Assembly (NCBI GenBank): GCA_945905835.1
Contig: CAMDQJ010000007.1
Coordinates: forward strand, 1 to 62,523
Reading direction: 5' to 3'
From: Asaia bogorensis
Lineage (GTDB): Bacteria; Pseudomonadota; Alphaproteobacteria; Reyranellales; Reyranellaceae
Length of the DNA stretch: 62,523 bases
Under the pieces are notes generated by a model. That model made no database searches. It saw only the letters and a list, made by a program, of their open reading frames with translations, and was not told the origin of the DNA. Position 1 is the first letter of the stretch. Every line of letters starts with the position of its first letter. Both the position numbers and the translations under genes were made by a program. This document shows positions 51,931 to 59,377 of the stretch, piece after piece.

Positions 51931-52553
51931 CGGTTCGCCGGTTCGCCGGCGAGCATGGCCTTCAGCATGAAGCGCCATTCGTCGCGGGCGCCGTCGACGT
52001 TGAGCGCGAGGCGCTGACGCAGCACGACCCAGCCTTCCGGTGCCAGCGACATGCAGAGCGCGTTCAGCGTGCGCTCGCGTGCCGTCGACGACAGCGCCAT
52101 CAGCTCCGCACCGAACCACTGCGCCAGATTCGTCCGGCTCGCCGCATACATGGCGACGACAAGTCCGGTGGCTTCGACCGACCGCTGCTGCAGGGCCTGA
52201 AGGAACGGCCACATCGGCAGGACGTGCTCGAAGCGCATGGCGAAGGCGTCGGTGATCGCGTCGATGCGGCGGTCGAGCGGCCATTCGAGTCCGGCATCCG
52301 GCAGCTCGCCCGTCATGGCCATCAGTACCCGGCTCAGCACGGCGACGTAGAGTTCGGCTGTATCGACGAAATGCTGGAAGGCGGTTCGCGTCGACACGCC
52401 CGCGAGTTAGGCGATGTCGCGCACGATTGGCGCCACTTCGCCCTCCGTCGCCAGCGCCAAGGTTGCGGCAACGATGGCTTCACGCGTCCTCGCGACGCGG
52501 TCGCCGCGCGCAGCAGGCTCGACCTGCGACATCTGTCCCACTTGGTGGTCCAT
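51927..52553 (-). pseudogene. TetR-family regulator with one nonsense codon in the HTH
   Basis: From ATG 52553 the frame reads MDHQVGQMSQVEPAARGD, RTREAIVAATLALATEGEVA, IVRDIA. A TAA at codon 49 (52409-52407) then falls inside the DNA-binding helix-turn-helix. It continues LAGVSTRTAFQHFVDTAELY and a full ligand domain to 51927, with no further lesion (208 residues in total). Only a product lacking the first half of the HTH could start at the internal GTG 52397. It is a recently broken repressor gene. Confidence 0.8.
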
Positions 52554-52648
52554 GGCTGGAGTCCCCTTTTGGCTTGCTCGTCTATTGAAAACAGCGTTTT
52601 TGAATTCCGTGCAACAACAATGCGCGGCGATCAGCTATGCTCGAAGCG

Positions 52649-52667
52649 TCGTAAGCAAATCGTAAGC
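52649..52667 (+). repeat. direct repeat in the promoter region of the PLP-lyase gene
   Basis: TCGTAAGC occurs twice, 11 bases apart start to start (52649-52656 and 52660-52667), just before the start codon at 52682. One-turn spacing is typical of a tandem operator. It could be the site of the broken TetR regulator encoded divergently, though TetR sites are usually palindromic. Confidence 0.4.
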
Positions 52668-52681
52668 TTGGCATAGCCCTC

Positions 52682-53836
52682 ATGACTGACAAGAAACTCG
52701 CTGCCGCGTCGCTCGCGGCCCAGGCCATGGGATGGGTCGATCCCACGACCAAGGCCGTCGTGCCGCCGATACATATGTCGAGCACCTATGTGCGCGACGA
52801 GGACAACGGCTACAGCTCGGGCCGCATCTATGCGCGCGCCGACAATCCGACCTTCGACCAGGCTGAGGCGACGCTGGCCGCGCTCGAAAGCGGCGCCAAG
52901 GCGTTGATCTTCTCCTCGGGTATGAGCGCTGCAACCGCGTGTTTCCTTGCACTTTCACCGGGCGACCACGTCGTCGTGCCGAAGGTGATGTACTGGTCGC
53001 TGCGCAACTGGCTCGCGACCTTCGCCACGCAGTGGGGCCTGAAAGTCGAGTTCGTCGATGCCGACAAGGTCGATGCCATCGCAAAGGCGGTGAAGCCAGG
53101 TACCACTAAATTGGTATGGATCGAGACGCCGGCCAATCCGACCTGGAGCCTGACCGACATCGCCGCCGCCGCCGAAATCGCCCACCGCGCCGGCGCCCTG
53201 CTCGGCGTCGATTCGACCGTGGCGACGCCGGTGCTGACGCGGCCGATCGAGTTTGGCGCCGACCTGGTCATGCACTCCGCGACGAAATACCTCAACGGCC
53301 ACTCCGACCTGATCGCCGGCGCGCTCATAGGCGCGCGCGACGATGCCCATTGGGCGAAGCTCCGGACGATCCGCGCCCAGCTCGGCACCATCCTCGGCCA
53401 GACCGAGGCGTGGCTGCTGATGCGCGGCATGCGCACGCTGTTCCCCAGGGTCTACTGGGCCTGCCGCTCGGCGCAGAAACTGGCCGAGCGCTTCGCGGCC
53501 CATCCGATGATCGCCGAAGTGCTCTACCCCGGCCTGCCGTCCTTCGCCGGCCATGCCGTGGCGAGCAAGCAGATGAAAGGCGGCTTCGGTGGCATGCTGT
53601 CGGTCCGCGTCAAGGGCGGCGAGCGCGCCGCCATCGCGACCGCCGCCCGCGTGGCCTTGTGGAAGCGTGCGACTTCCTTGGGCGGCGTCGAAAGCCTGAT
53701 CGAGCATCGCGCCAGCATCGAGGGTCCCGGGACACCGTGCCCAATCGACCTGCTACGGCTCTCAGTCGGCGTCGAGGACGGCAACGACCTGTTCGACGAT
53801 CTCGACCAGGCGCTACGCCGCGCGCACAACGCCTAG
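52682..53836 (+). CDS. cystathionine gamma-synthase / beta-lyase family PLP enzyme
   Basis: The 384-residue Cys/Met-metabolism PLP enzyme shows AVVPPIHMSSTYVRDEDNGY, YARADNPTFDQAEATLAALE, ALIFSSGMSAATACFLALSP, WIETPANPTWSLTDIAAAA and the PLP-Lys motif MHSATKYLNGHSDLIAGALI (Lys near 204). The C-terminus has GGVESLIEHRASIEGPGTPC. The subfamily (MetB, MetC or MGL) is not decided; the active-site VMYWSLRNW replaces the usual YGGTxR/YxxT, suggesting altered substrate. It may be a gamma-synthase-like side enzyme. Confidence 0.88.
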   Translation: MTDKKLAAASLAAQAMGWVDPTTKAVVPPIHMSSTYVRDEDNGYSSGRIYARADNPTFDQAEATLAALESGAKALIFSSGMSAATACFLALSPGDHVVVPKVMYWSLRNWLATFATQWGLKVEFVDADKVDAIAKAVKPGTTKLVWIETPANPTWSLTDIAAAAEIAHRAGALLGVDSTVATPVLTRPIEFGADLVMHSATKYLNGHSDLIAGALIGARDDAHWAKLRTIRAQLGTILGQTEAWLLMRGMRTLFPRVYWACRSAQKLAERFAAHPMIAEVLYPGLPSFAGHAVASKQMKGGFGGMLSVRVKGGERAAIATAARVALWKRATSLGGVESLIEHRASIEGPGTPCPIDLLRLSVGVEDGNDLFDDLDQALRRAHNA

Positions 53837-54822
53837 AGGCCCAGCGAAAAACCCTCGCGCAGGGGATCTCTTTCATCGAAGCGGAAGCGAGCCTCGCCGA
53901 TCTGGTGTGCTTCACCGCCGACCTCGACGATCGCCGCCTTGCGCGGACCGACGGCCGTTGCGTCTCGCACGATGCGACCGGTGAAGATCGCGCCGGTGCA
54001 GCTTTCGAAACGGCGAACTTCACCGAACTTTACATTGCGGTGCGCGAACTGGAGGGCCATGCGGGCCGACACGCCGCTGCCGGTGGGACTGCGATCGATC
54101 TGGCGGCCGGCGAAGATGCAGATGTTGCGGCTCGGCTCGGCCGAGCCGTCGCCGCCGTCGGTCAAAATCGTACCGTAGAGAAAGGCGAGGTCGGGCTCGT
54201 CGGGATGTTCCAGAGGAATGGCCTTGGCCGCGGCAAGGGCGATCTCCTCGCCGGCATCGACGATGGCGCGCATCGGCGAGGTTTTAAGATCGAGGCCGAT
54301 CGAATCGGCCGGGAGGAAGGCGTAGAACGTGCCGCCGTAGGCGATATCGACGGTTACGGGACCCCAGGTCGCGGTCGGCGCGATACGGTCGAGCGCATAG
54401 ACGAAGGACGGCACGCTCTCGAACCGCACGCTGCCGTCGGCCGCGACGCGCGCCACGACAAGGCCGCAGGGGCATTGCAGGCGCACGATGGTTTCCGGTT
54501 CGGTCTTCGGCACGCGGCCGCTGTCGACCGCCCAGCGCGCCAGCGCGATGGTGACGTGGCCGCACATGGTGCTGAAGCCCTCGTTGTGCATGAACAGCAC
54601 GGCGAGGTCGGCCTCGGGATGGTCGGGCTCGACCAGCAGCGCGCCGTACATGCCGTCATGGCCGCGCGGTTCGAGCATCAAGCCGCGGCGCAGATGGTCG
54701 AAGCGCTCCTTGGCCTCGCGCCGCTTGTCCGACAGCGTCTTGCCGGTGAAGGCGGGCCAACCGTCGACGATGATGCGCGTCGGCTCGCCGCCGGTGTGCA
54801 TCTCGACGGTCGAGAGGATCAT
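53833..54822 (-). CDS. trans-3-hydroxy-L-proline dehydratase (proline-racemase fold)
   Basis: 329 residues. The first catalytic residue is Cys in FSTMCGHVTIALARWAVDSG, as in proline racemase. The second motif reads DRSPTGSGVSARMALQFAH, with Thr replacing the second Cys. The Cys/Thr pair marks trans-3-hydroxy-L-proline dehydratases rather than racemases or 4-hydroxyproline epimerases. It should yield delta1-pyrroline-2-carboxylate. The start overlaps the stop of the upstream acyl-CoA dehydrogenase gene. Confidence 0.88.
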   Translation of the reverse strand: MILSTVEMHTGGEPTRIIVDGWPAFTGKTLSDKRREAKERFDHLRRGLMLEPRGHDGMYGALLVEPDHPEADLAVLFMHNEGFSTMCGHVTIALARWAVDSGRVPKTEPETIVRLQCPCGLVVARVAADGSVRFESVPSFVYALDRIAPTATWGPVTVDIAYGGTFYAFLPADSIGLDLKTSPMRAIVDAGEEIALAAAKAIPLEHPDEPDLAFLYGTILTDGGDGSAEPSRNICIFAGRQIDRSPTGSGVSARMALQFAHRNVKFGEVRRFESCTGAIFTGRIVRDATAVGPRKAAIVEVGGEAHQIGEARFRFDERDPLREGFSLGL

Positions 54823-55967
54823 CCGAAGACCGCTCCGAGCCCCGCGCCGATACGCTCGTTCATCATCTCGATCGAGCCGTCGGTATAGGCCGCGATCTTG
54901 GCGCCGGCGAGATGGCGGGCCAGTGGATACTCCGCACGCAGGCCGTTGGCGCCCATCGCCTGGATGCAGTCGGCGATGCGCCCCAGCGCCATCTCGGTCG
55001 CGAATTTTTTTGCATGCGCGGCCGGCAGCACGGCATCCATGCCCTCGTCGATCAGGCGCGCCGAACGATAGGTGAGCAGGCGCGCGGCTTCGAGGTCGGT
55101 CGCGGCGTCCACCAGCTTCCAGCGTACGCCCTGGTGCTCGATCACCGGCTGGCCGAAGGTCTTGCGCTGCTGCGTGTAGCGCACCGCCGTCTCGAGGCTG
55201 GCCTGCAGCATGCCGCAGCACATCGCGGCGACATAGGCGCGTGCACCGTTGATGCCGGCGAGCGCTGCCTTGAAGGCGCGGCCCGGCGGATGCAGCACGG
55301 CCTCGTCGGGCGCGAAATAATCGACCAGCGTGAAGCCGCCGACGCCGATGGCGTGGCCGCCATGCAGCTCGAAAGGTTTTTCCCGGTGAAAGCCCGGCCG
55401 CTCGGCTTCGATCGCAAAGCAGGCGATGCCGCGATAGCCCTGCGCCGGATCGGTCTGGGCATAGGCCACCGACAGGCCGGCGACAGTGGCGTTGGTGATC
55501 CACGTCTTGGCGCCGTTCAGCAGGTAGCCACCGTCGACGCGCTTGGCCGCCATCTGCAGACCGCCGAAATCGCTGCCGACGCCGGGCTCGCTGAGACCCG
55601 CGCAGCCTATAAGCTCACCCGCGATCATGCGCGGCAGCAGGCGCGCCACATGCTCAGGCTTGCCGTCGCGGGCAAAGCGTGCGCAGGCGTTGTGGTGATT
55701 GATCAGCGCGAAGGCGAAGGCGAAGTCGTGCTTTGCAATCTCCTCGAAGGCGCGGAGCTTGCAGGAGAAGGAGAGGCCCTGACCGCCATGCTGCTTGGCG
55801 AGCTCGATGGTGTTGAGGCCGGCGGCACAGGCAGCCTTGATGGTCTCCAGCGGATAGCGCCGCTCCCATTCCCAGCGCGCGGCGTTGGGGCCGACATGCT
55901 CCTCGGCAAAGGCCCTGGCACGCGCCACCACGGCCCGTTCCTCGACGGAAAGAACTTCGTCCAGCAT
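54819..55967 (-). CDS. acyl-CoA dehydrogenase family protein
   Basis: The 382-residue flavoprotein has domains in order: helical N-terminus (EERAVVARARAFAEEHVGPN), IGCAGLSEPGVGSDFGGLQM with LNGAKTWITNATVAGL (beta domain, FAD/substrate), and the C-terminal TQQRKTFGQPVIEHQGVRWK, EMALGRIADCIQAMGANGLR. At the usual catalytic YEGT the sequence is TDGSIEMMNERIGAG, so the general base Glu appears as Asp. It is translationally coupled to the hydroxyproline dehydratase gene; a joint pathway is possible but unproven. Confidence 0.88.
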   Translation of the reverse strand: MLDEVLSVEERAVVARARAFAEEHVGPNAARWEWERRYPLETIKAACAAGLNTIELAKQHGGQGLSFSCKLRAFEEIAKHDFAFAFALINHHNACARFARDGKPEHVARLLPRMIAGELIGCAGLSEPGVGSDFGGLQMAAKRVDGGYLLNGAKTWITNATVAGLSVAYAQTDPAQGYRGIACFAIEAERPGFHREKPFELHGGHAIGVGGFTLVDYFAPDEAVLHPPGRAFKAALAGINGARAYVAAMCCGMLQASLETAVRYTQQRKTFGQPVIEHQGVRWKLVDAATDLEAARLLTYRSARLIDEGMDAVLPAAHAKKFATEMALGRIADCIQAMGANGLRAEYPLARHLAGAKIAAYTDGSIEMMNERIGAGLGAVFG

Positions 55968-57236
55968 CTACAGTCTCCAGAGCGTCACGCCGGCCGGCGT
56001 CTTCGCGCGGTCGAGCAGCGCCGGCACATCGGCCACGAAGCCGCCGGGCTTCAGCAGCCGTTCGACCAGCGGCCAGCCGCGCTCGCGATACTCGCGATGC
56101 GCGACGGCGATCACGACAGCATCGGCAGGCTTCAGCTCGGCAAGCGGCGTCAGCGTGAGGCCGTATTGCTCGCGCAGCATCTCGCTGTCGGCCATCGGAT
56201 CATGGAGCGCCACACCGATGCCGAACGATTCAAGCTCACGCGCGATGTCGACGACCCGCGTGTTGCGGATGTCGGGCACGTTCTCCTTGAAGGTGACGCC
56301 AAGCACGGTAACCGAGCCGCCCTTCAGGACGCTCTTGGCCACGCGCTGCGCCACATGGACGCCCATGCCGTCGTTGACGCGCCGGCCGGAATGGATGACC
56401 TCGGAGTGATAGCCCGCCGCCTCGGCCTTGTGCGCGATATAGAACGGATCGACACCGACGCAGTGACCGCCGACCAGGCCGGGACGGAACGGCAGGAAGT
56501 TCCACTTGGTGCCGGCAGCTTCCAGCACATCGCGCGTGTCGATGCCGAGGCGATCGCCGATCAGCGCCACTTCGTTGATCAGCGCGATGTTGACGTCTCG
56601 CTGGGTGTTCTCCAGCACCTTGGCGAACTCCGCGACTTTGATCGACGGTGCGCGATGCGTGCCGGCACGTACGACGCTGCGATAGACCGCGTCGACGATC
56701 TCCAGCGTCTCTGGCGTGTCGGCCGAGACGACCTTCTTGATAGTGTCGAAGCGCCGCTCGCGGTCGCCGGGATTGATGCGCTCGGCCGAGTAGCCAACGT
56801 TGAAGTCCTTCTTCCACTTGAGACCCGACGCTGCCTCGAGTGCGGGAATGCAGGTCTCTTCCGTGACACCGGGATAGACCGTCGATTCATAGACCACGAT
56901 GTCGTCCCTCTTGAGCGCAGCGCCGATGGCGGCCGAGGCGCGCTTCAGCGGTTCGAGATCGGGCTGCTTGGCGGCATCGATCGGCGTCGGGACCGTGACG
57001 ATGAAGAAGTCGGCGGCCTTCAGATCCGCCGCATCGGCGGAAAACCGCAAGCTTGGCGCTCGCAGCGCATCGGCCTCGACCTCGCCGGTGCGGTCGTGGC
57101 CGCCGGCCAGCTCGGCGACGCGCCGCGCGTCGATGTCGAAGCCCAGCACGGACACGCCCGAACGCGCAAAAGCCGCGGCCACCGGCAAACCGACATAGCC
57201 GAGACCGATCACCGAAATCTTGCGGCCATGACCCAT
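55968..57236 (-). CDS. UDP-sugar 6-dehydrogenase (TviB/WecC-type)
   Basis: 422 residues from ATG 57236. The N-terminal Rossmann motif (KISVIGLGYVGLPVAAAFAR) and VTVPTPIDAAKQPDLEPLKR lead to VYPGVTEETCIPALEAASGL, SAERINPGDRERRFDTIKKV and the catalytic-Cys segment LPFRPGLVGGHCVGVDPFYI. The C-terminal TVLGVTFKENVPDIRNTRVV closes it. It oxidises UDP-GlcNAc or UDP-GalNAc to the uronic acid for surface polysaccharide, as in Vi antigen synthesis. No other polysaccharide genes are in the window. Confidence 0.92.
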   Translation of the reverse strand: MGHGRKISVIGLGYVGLPVAAAFARSGVSVLGFDIDARRVAELAGGHDRTGEVEADALRAPSLRFSADAADLKAADFFIVTVPTPIDAAKQPDLEPLKRASAAIGAALKRDDIVVYESTVYPGVTEETCIPALEAASGLKWKKDFNVGYSAERINPGDRERRFDTIKKVVSADTPETLEIVDAVYRSVVRAGTHRAPSIKVAEFAKVLENTQRDVNIALINEVALIGDRLGIDTRDVLEAAGTKWNFLPFRPGLVGGHCVGVDPFYIAHKAEAAGYHSEVIHSGRRVNDGMGVHVAQRVAKSVLKGGSVTVLGVTFKENVPDIRNTRVVDIARELESFGIGVALHDPMADSEMLREQYGLTLTPLAELKPADAVVIAVAHREYRERGWPLVERLLKPGGFVADVPALLDRAKTPAGVTLWRL

Positions 57237-57294
57237 ACCGCCCCAGATACACGATTGGACCGGCCAAGCAACCACGGGCTAATATGAGCGCCGC

Positions 57295-57369
<75 letters not shown>

Positions 57370-57389
57370 ATAATTTAGCAGGAAAGACG

Positions 57390-58721
57390 ATGTCCTCCGA
57401 CGTGCCGGCAATCAGCGGCGACTTCGCGGCAGACGCGGCGGCTTTCTCGAAATTCTGGCGCACGAGCGCGTCCGAGCTGGCAAAGCTGCCGCCCAAGCCC
57501 AAGCGCGATGACGTGGCGAACAAAGCCGCCGACGCGATCAAGCATCGCGGCCGCCTGGCGCGCTACTTCTTTCTCGGCACTCACGCCCGTGCCCTTTACG
57601 ACCGTCTAACCGGTGGACGCACCAGGTTCGTGCGCATCGAGCGCTTGGTCTACGACGCCGCCGAAGCCGTGCCCGGCCTCGCGCCGACGCGCGCCCAGGT
57701 GGCTGCCGAAGCCGAGCTGCGCCAGGCCGACAAGGAAGGCTGGGAGGTCGACCAGGGCATTCTCAGCAACCAATTCCTCGCCGACCCGCAATGCGGCCTG
57801 CATCTCTGCCACGCCATGCTACTGCCGCGCGAGGAGTCGAAGGAGGCCCTCGCCAAGTTCCTGCGCGACGGCAAGCTCGATCTCGGCACGGCGCGCGTCG
57901 AGCGACACGGCAAGGCGGCGACGCTCATCTTCGCCAACCATCGCTTCCTCAATTCCGAGGATCAGGGAACGCTCGATGCCACCGAGATCGGCGCCGACGT
58001 CTGCATCCTCGATCCCGAGAGTCAGATGGCGGTGCTGCGCGGCGACACCATCGCGGCTGGCAAATATGCCGGCAGGCGCGTCTTCAATTCCGGCATCAAC
58101 CTCACGCACCTCTATCACGGCAAGATCCCATTCCTGTTCTTCCTCGTCCGCGAGCTGGGCTTCGTGAACAAGATCGTGCGCGGCGTCGCCTATCCCGAAG
58201 TCCAGCCCGACGAGGTCTCGGGCGATTCAATCGAGAAGCTGTGGATCGCCGCCGTCGAGACCTTCGCGATCGGCGGCGGCTGCCAGCTCATGCTGGCCAT
58301 GGATTTCAACGTCGCGGGCCGCGATGCCTACATGACCCTGCCAGCGCGCAAGGAAGGCATCATTCCGGGGGCGGCCAATCTCAGGCTTGCACGTTTCGTC
58401 GGCGATCGGCTGGCGCGCCAGGCCATCATGTACGAGCGCCGCTTCGAGTGCGACAGCGACGACGGCCGCAAGATCTGTGACCAGGTCGTGGCGCCGCAGG
58501 ACATCGACAAGACGATCGACCACGTCATCGACCGCATCGCCAGCGCCGGCAGCGTCGGCGCCATCGGCAATCGCCGCGCACTGCGCGTTTCGCTCGAACC
58601 GCTCGACCTGTTCCGCCGCTATGTCGCGCTCTATGCCCGCGAGCAGGCGCATTGCCATTTCAGTCCGGCGCTGATCGCAAATCTCGAACAGCACTGGAAT
58701 GCCCAGAACCGCAGCGTCTAG
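57390..58721 (+). CDS. DpgC-like cofactor-independent dioxygenase (crotonase superfamily)
   Basis: The 443-residue protein starts at ATG 57390 behind AGGAAAG. An alpha-helical N-terminal domain (about 1-190) precedes a crotonase core with RRVFNSGINLTHLYHGKIPF, ELGFVNKIVRGV, WIAAVETFAIGGGCQLMLAM (oxyanion-hole GGG and the Gln conserved in DpgC) and LPARKEGIIPGAANLRLARF. Length and two-domain layout match (3,5-dihydroxyphenyl)acetyl-CoA 1,2-dioxygenase, which uses O2 without metal or flavin. Its partners DpgA, DpgB and DpgD are not nearby, so the natural substrate is open. Confidence 0.82.
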   Translation: MSSDVPAISGDFAADAAAFSKFWRTSASELAKLPPKPKRDDVANKAADAIKHRGRLARYFFLGTHARALYDRLTGGRTRFVRIERLVYDAAEAVPGLAPTRAQVAAEAELRQADKEGWEVDQGILSNQFLADPQCGLHLCHAMLLPREESKEALAKFLRDGKLDLGTARVERHGKAATLIFANHRFLNSEDQGTLDATEIGADVCILDPESQMAVLRGDTIAAGKYAGRRVFNSGINLTHLYHGKIPFLFFLVRELGFVNKIVRGVAYPEVQPDEVSGDSIEKLWIAAVETFAIGGGCQLMLAMDFNVAGRDAYMTLPARKEGIIPGAANLRLARFVGDRLARQAIMYERRFECDSDDGRKICDQVVAPQDIDKTIDHVIDRIASAGSVGAIGNRRALRVSLEPLDLFRRYVALYAREQAHCHFSPALIANLEQHWNAQNRSV

Positions 58722-59377
58722 CCGCTGGCCATCAGGTCGGGCAGCGTCGGATCGACCAAAAGATCGGCCGCAAGCGCCTCGCGCACGATGCGTCCGCGGC
58801 TGAGCACGATGCCGCGCGAAGCCACTGTCAGCGCCGGACCGGCTCGTTGCTCGCTGAGCAGGATGGCTGTTCCTTCGCCGGCCAGGGCACGCAGTTTCTC
58901 GAACAGTTCGACCGTTACGACCGGCGCCAGGCCCAAGGTCGGCTCATCGAGCAGCAACAACCCCGGCCGGTCCATCATGGCCCGTGCCAACGCCAGCATC
59001 TGCTGCTGGCCACCCGACAGCAGCCACGCCCGCGCGCCCGGCCGCTCACCCAGCATGGGAAACAGCGCGAGCATCTCCTCGACGCGACGGCCGCGTTCGG
59101 CCGGTGCCAAGGCCGACGACGCTTCGAGATTTTCCCGCACCGTAAGCCCGGCGAAGACACGGCGGCCTTCCGGCACATAGCCGACGCCAAGCGCCACGCG
59201 GTGCTCGACCGGCAGGGTCCCGACATCGCGGCCGAACAGACGAATCCCCTCACCCGGCACAAAACCCAAAACGGTTTCCAGCAGCGTCGTCTTGCCAGCG
59301 CCGTTGCCGCCCAGAAGCGCCACGATCTCGCCGGACGCGACCGAGAAATTCGGCGTTTCGAGAACTGGCGTGCTCAT
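58718..59377 (-). CDS. livF: branched-chain-type ABC transporter ATPase (LivF-like), short N-terminus
   Basis: 219 residues. Walker A LLGGNGAGKTTLLE, VGYVPEGRRVFAGLTVRENL (Q-loop region), the signature LLSGGQQQMLALARAM and Walker B LLLLDEPTLGLAPV are intact, as is the H-loop replacement SEQRAGPALTV. The N-terminus is about 10-15 residues shorter than usual: the first beta strand and A-loop aromatic residue before Walker A are missing. It overlaps the upstream livMG stop (ATGA) and converges on the DpgC-like gene with a 4-base overlap. Confidence 0.87.
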   Translation of the reverse strand: MSTPVLETPNFSVASGEIVALLGGNGAGKTTLLETVLGFVPGEGIRLFGRDVGTLPVEHRVALGVGYVPEGRRVFAGLTVRENLEASSALAPAERGRRVEEMLALFPMLGERPGARAWLLSGGQQQMLALARAMMDRPGLLLLDEPTLGLAPVVTVELFEKLRALAGEGTAILLSEQRAGPALTVASRGIVLSRGRIVREALAADLLVDPTLPDLMASG

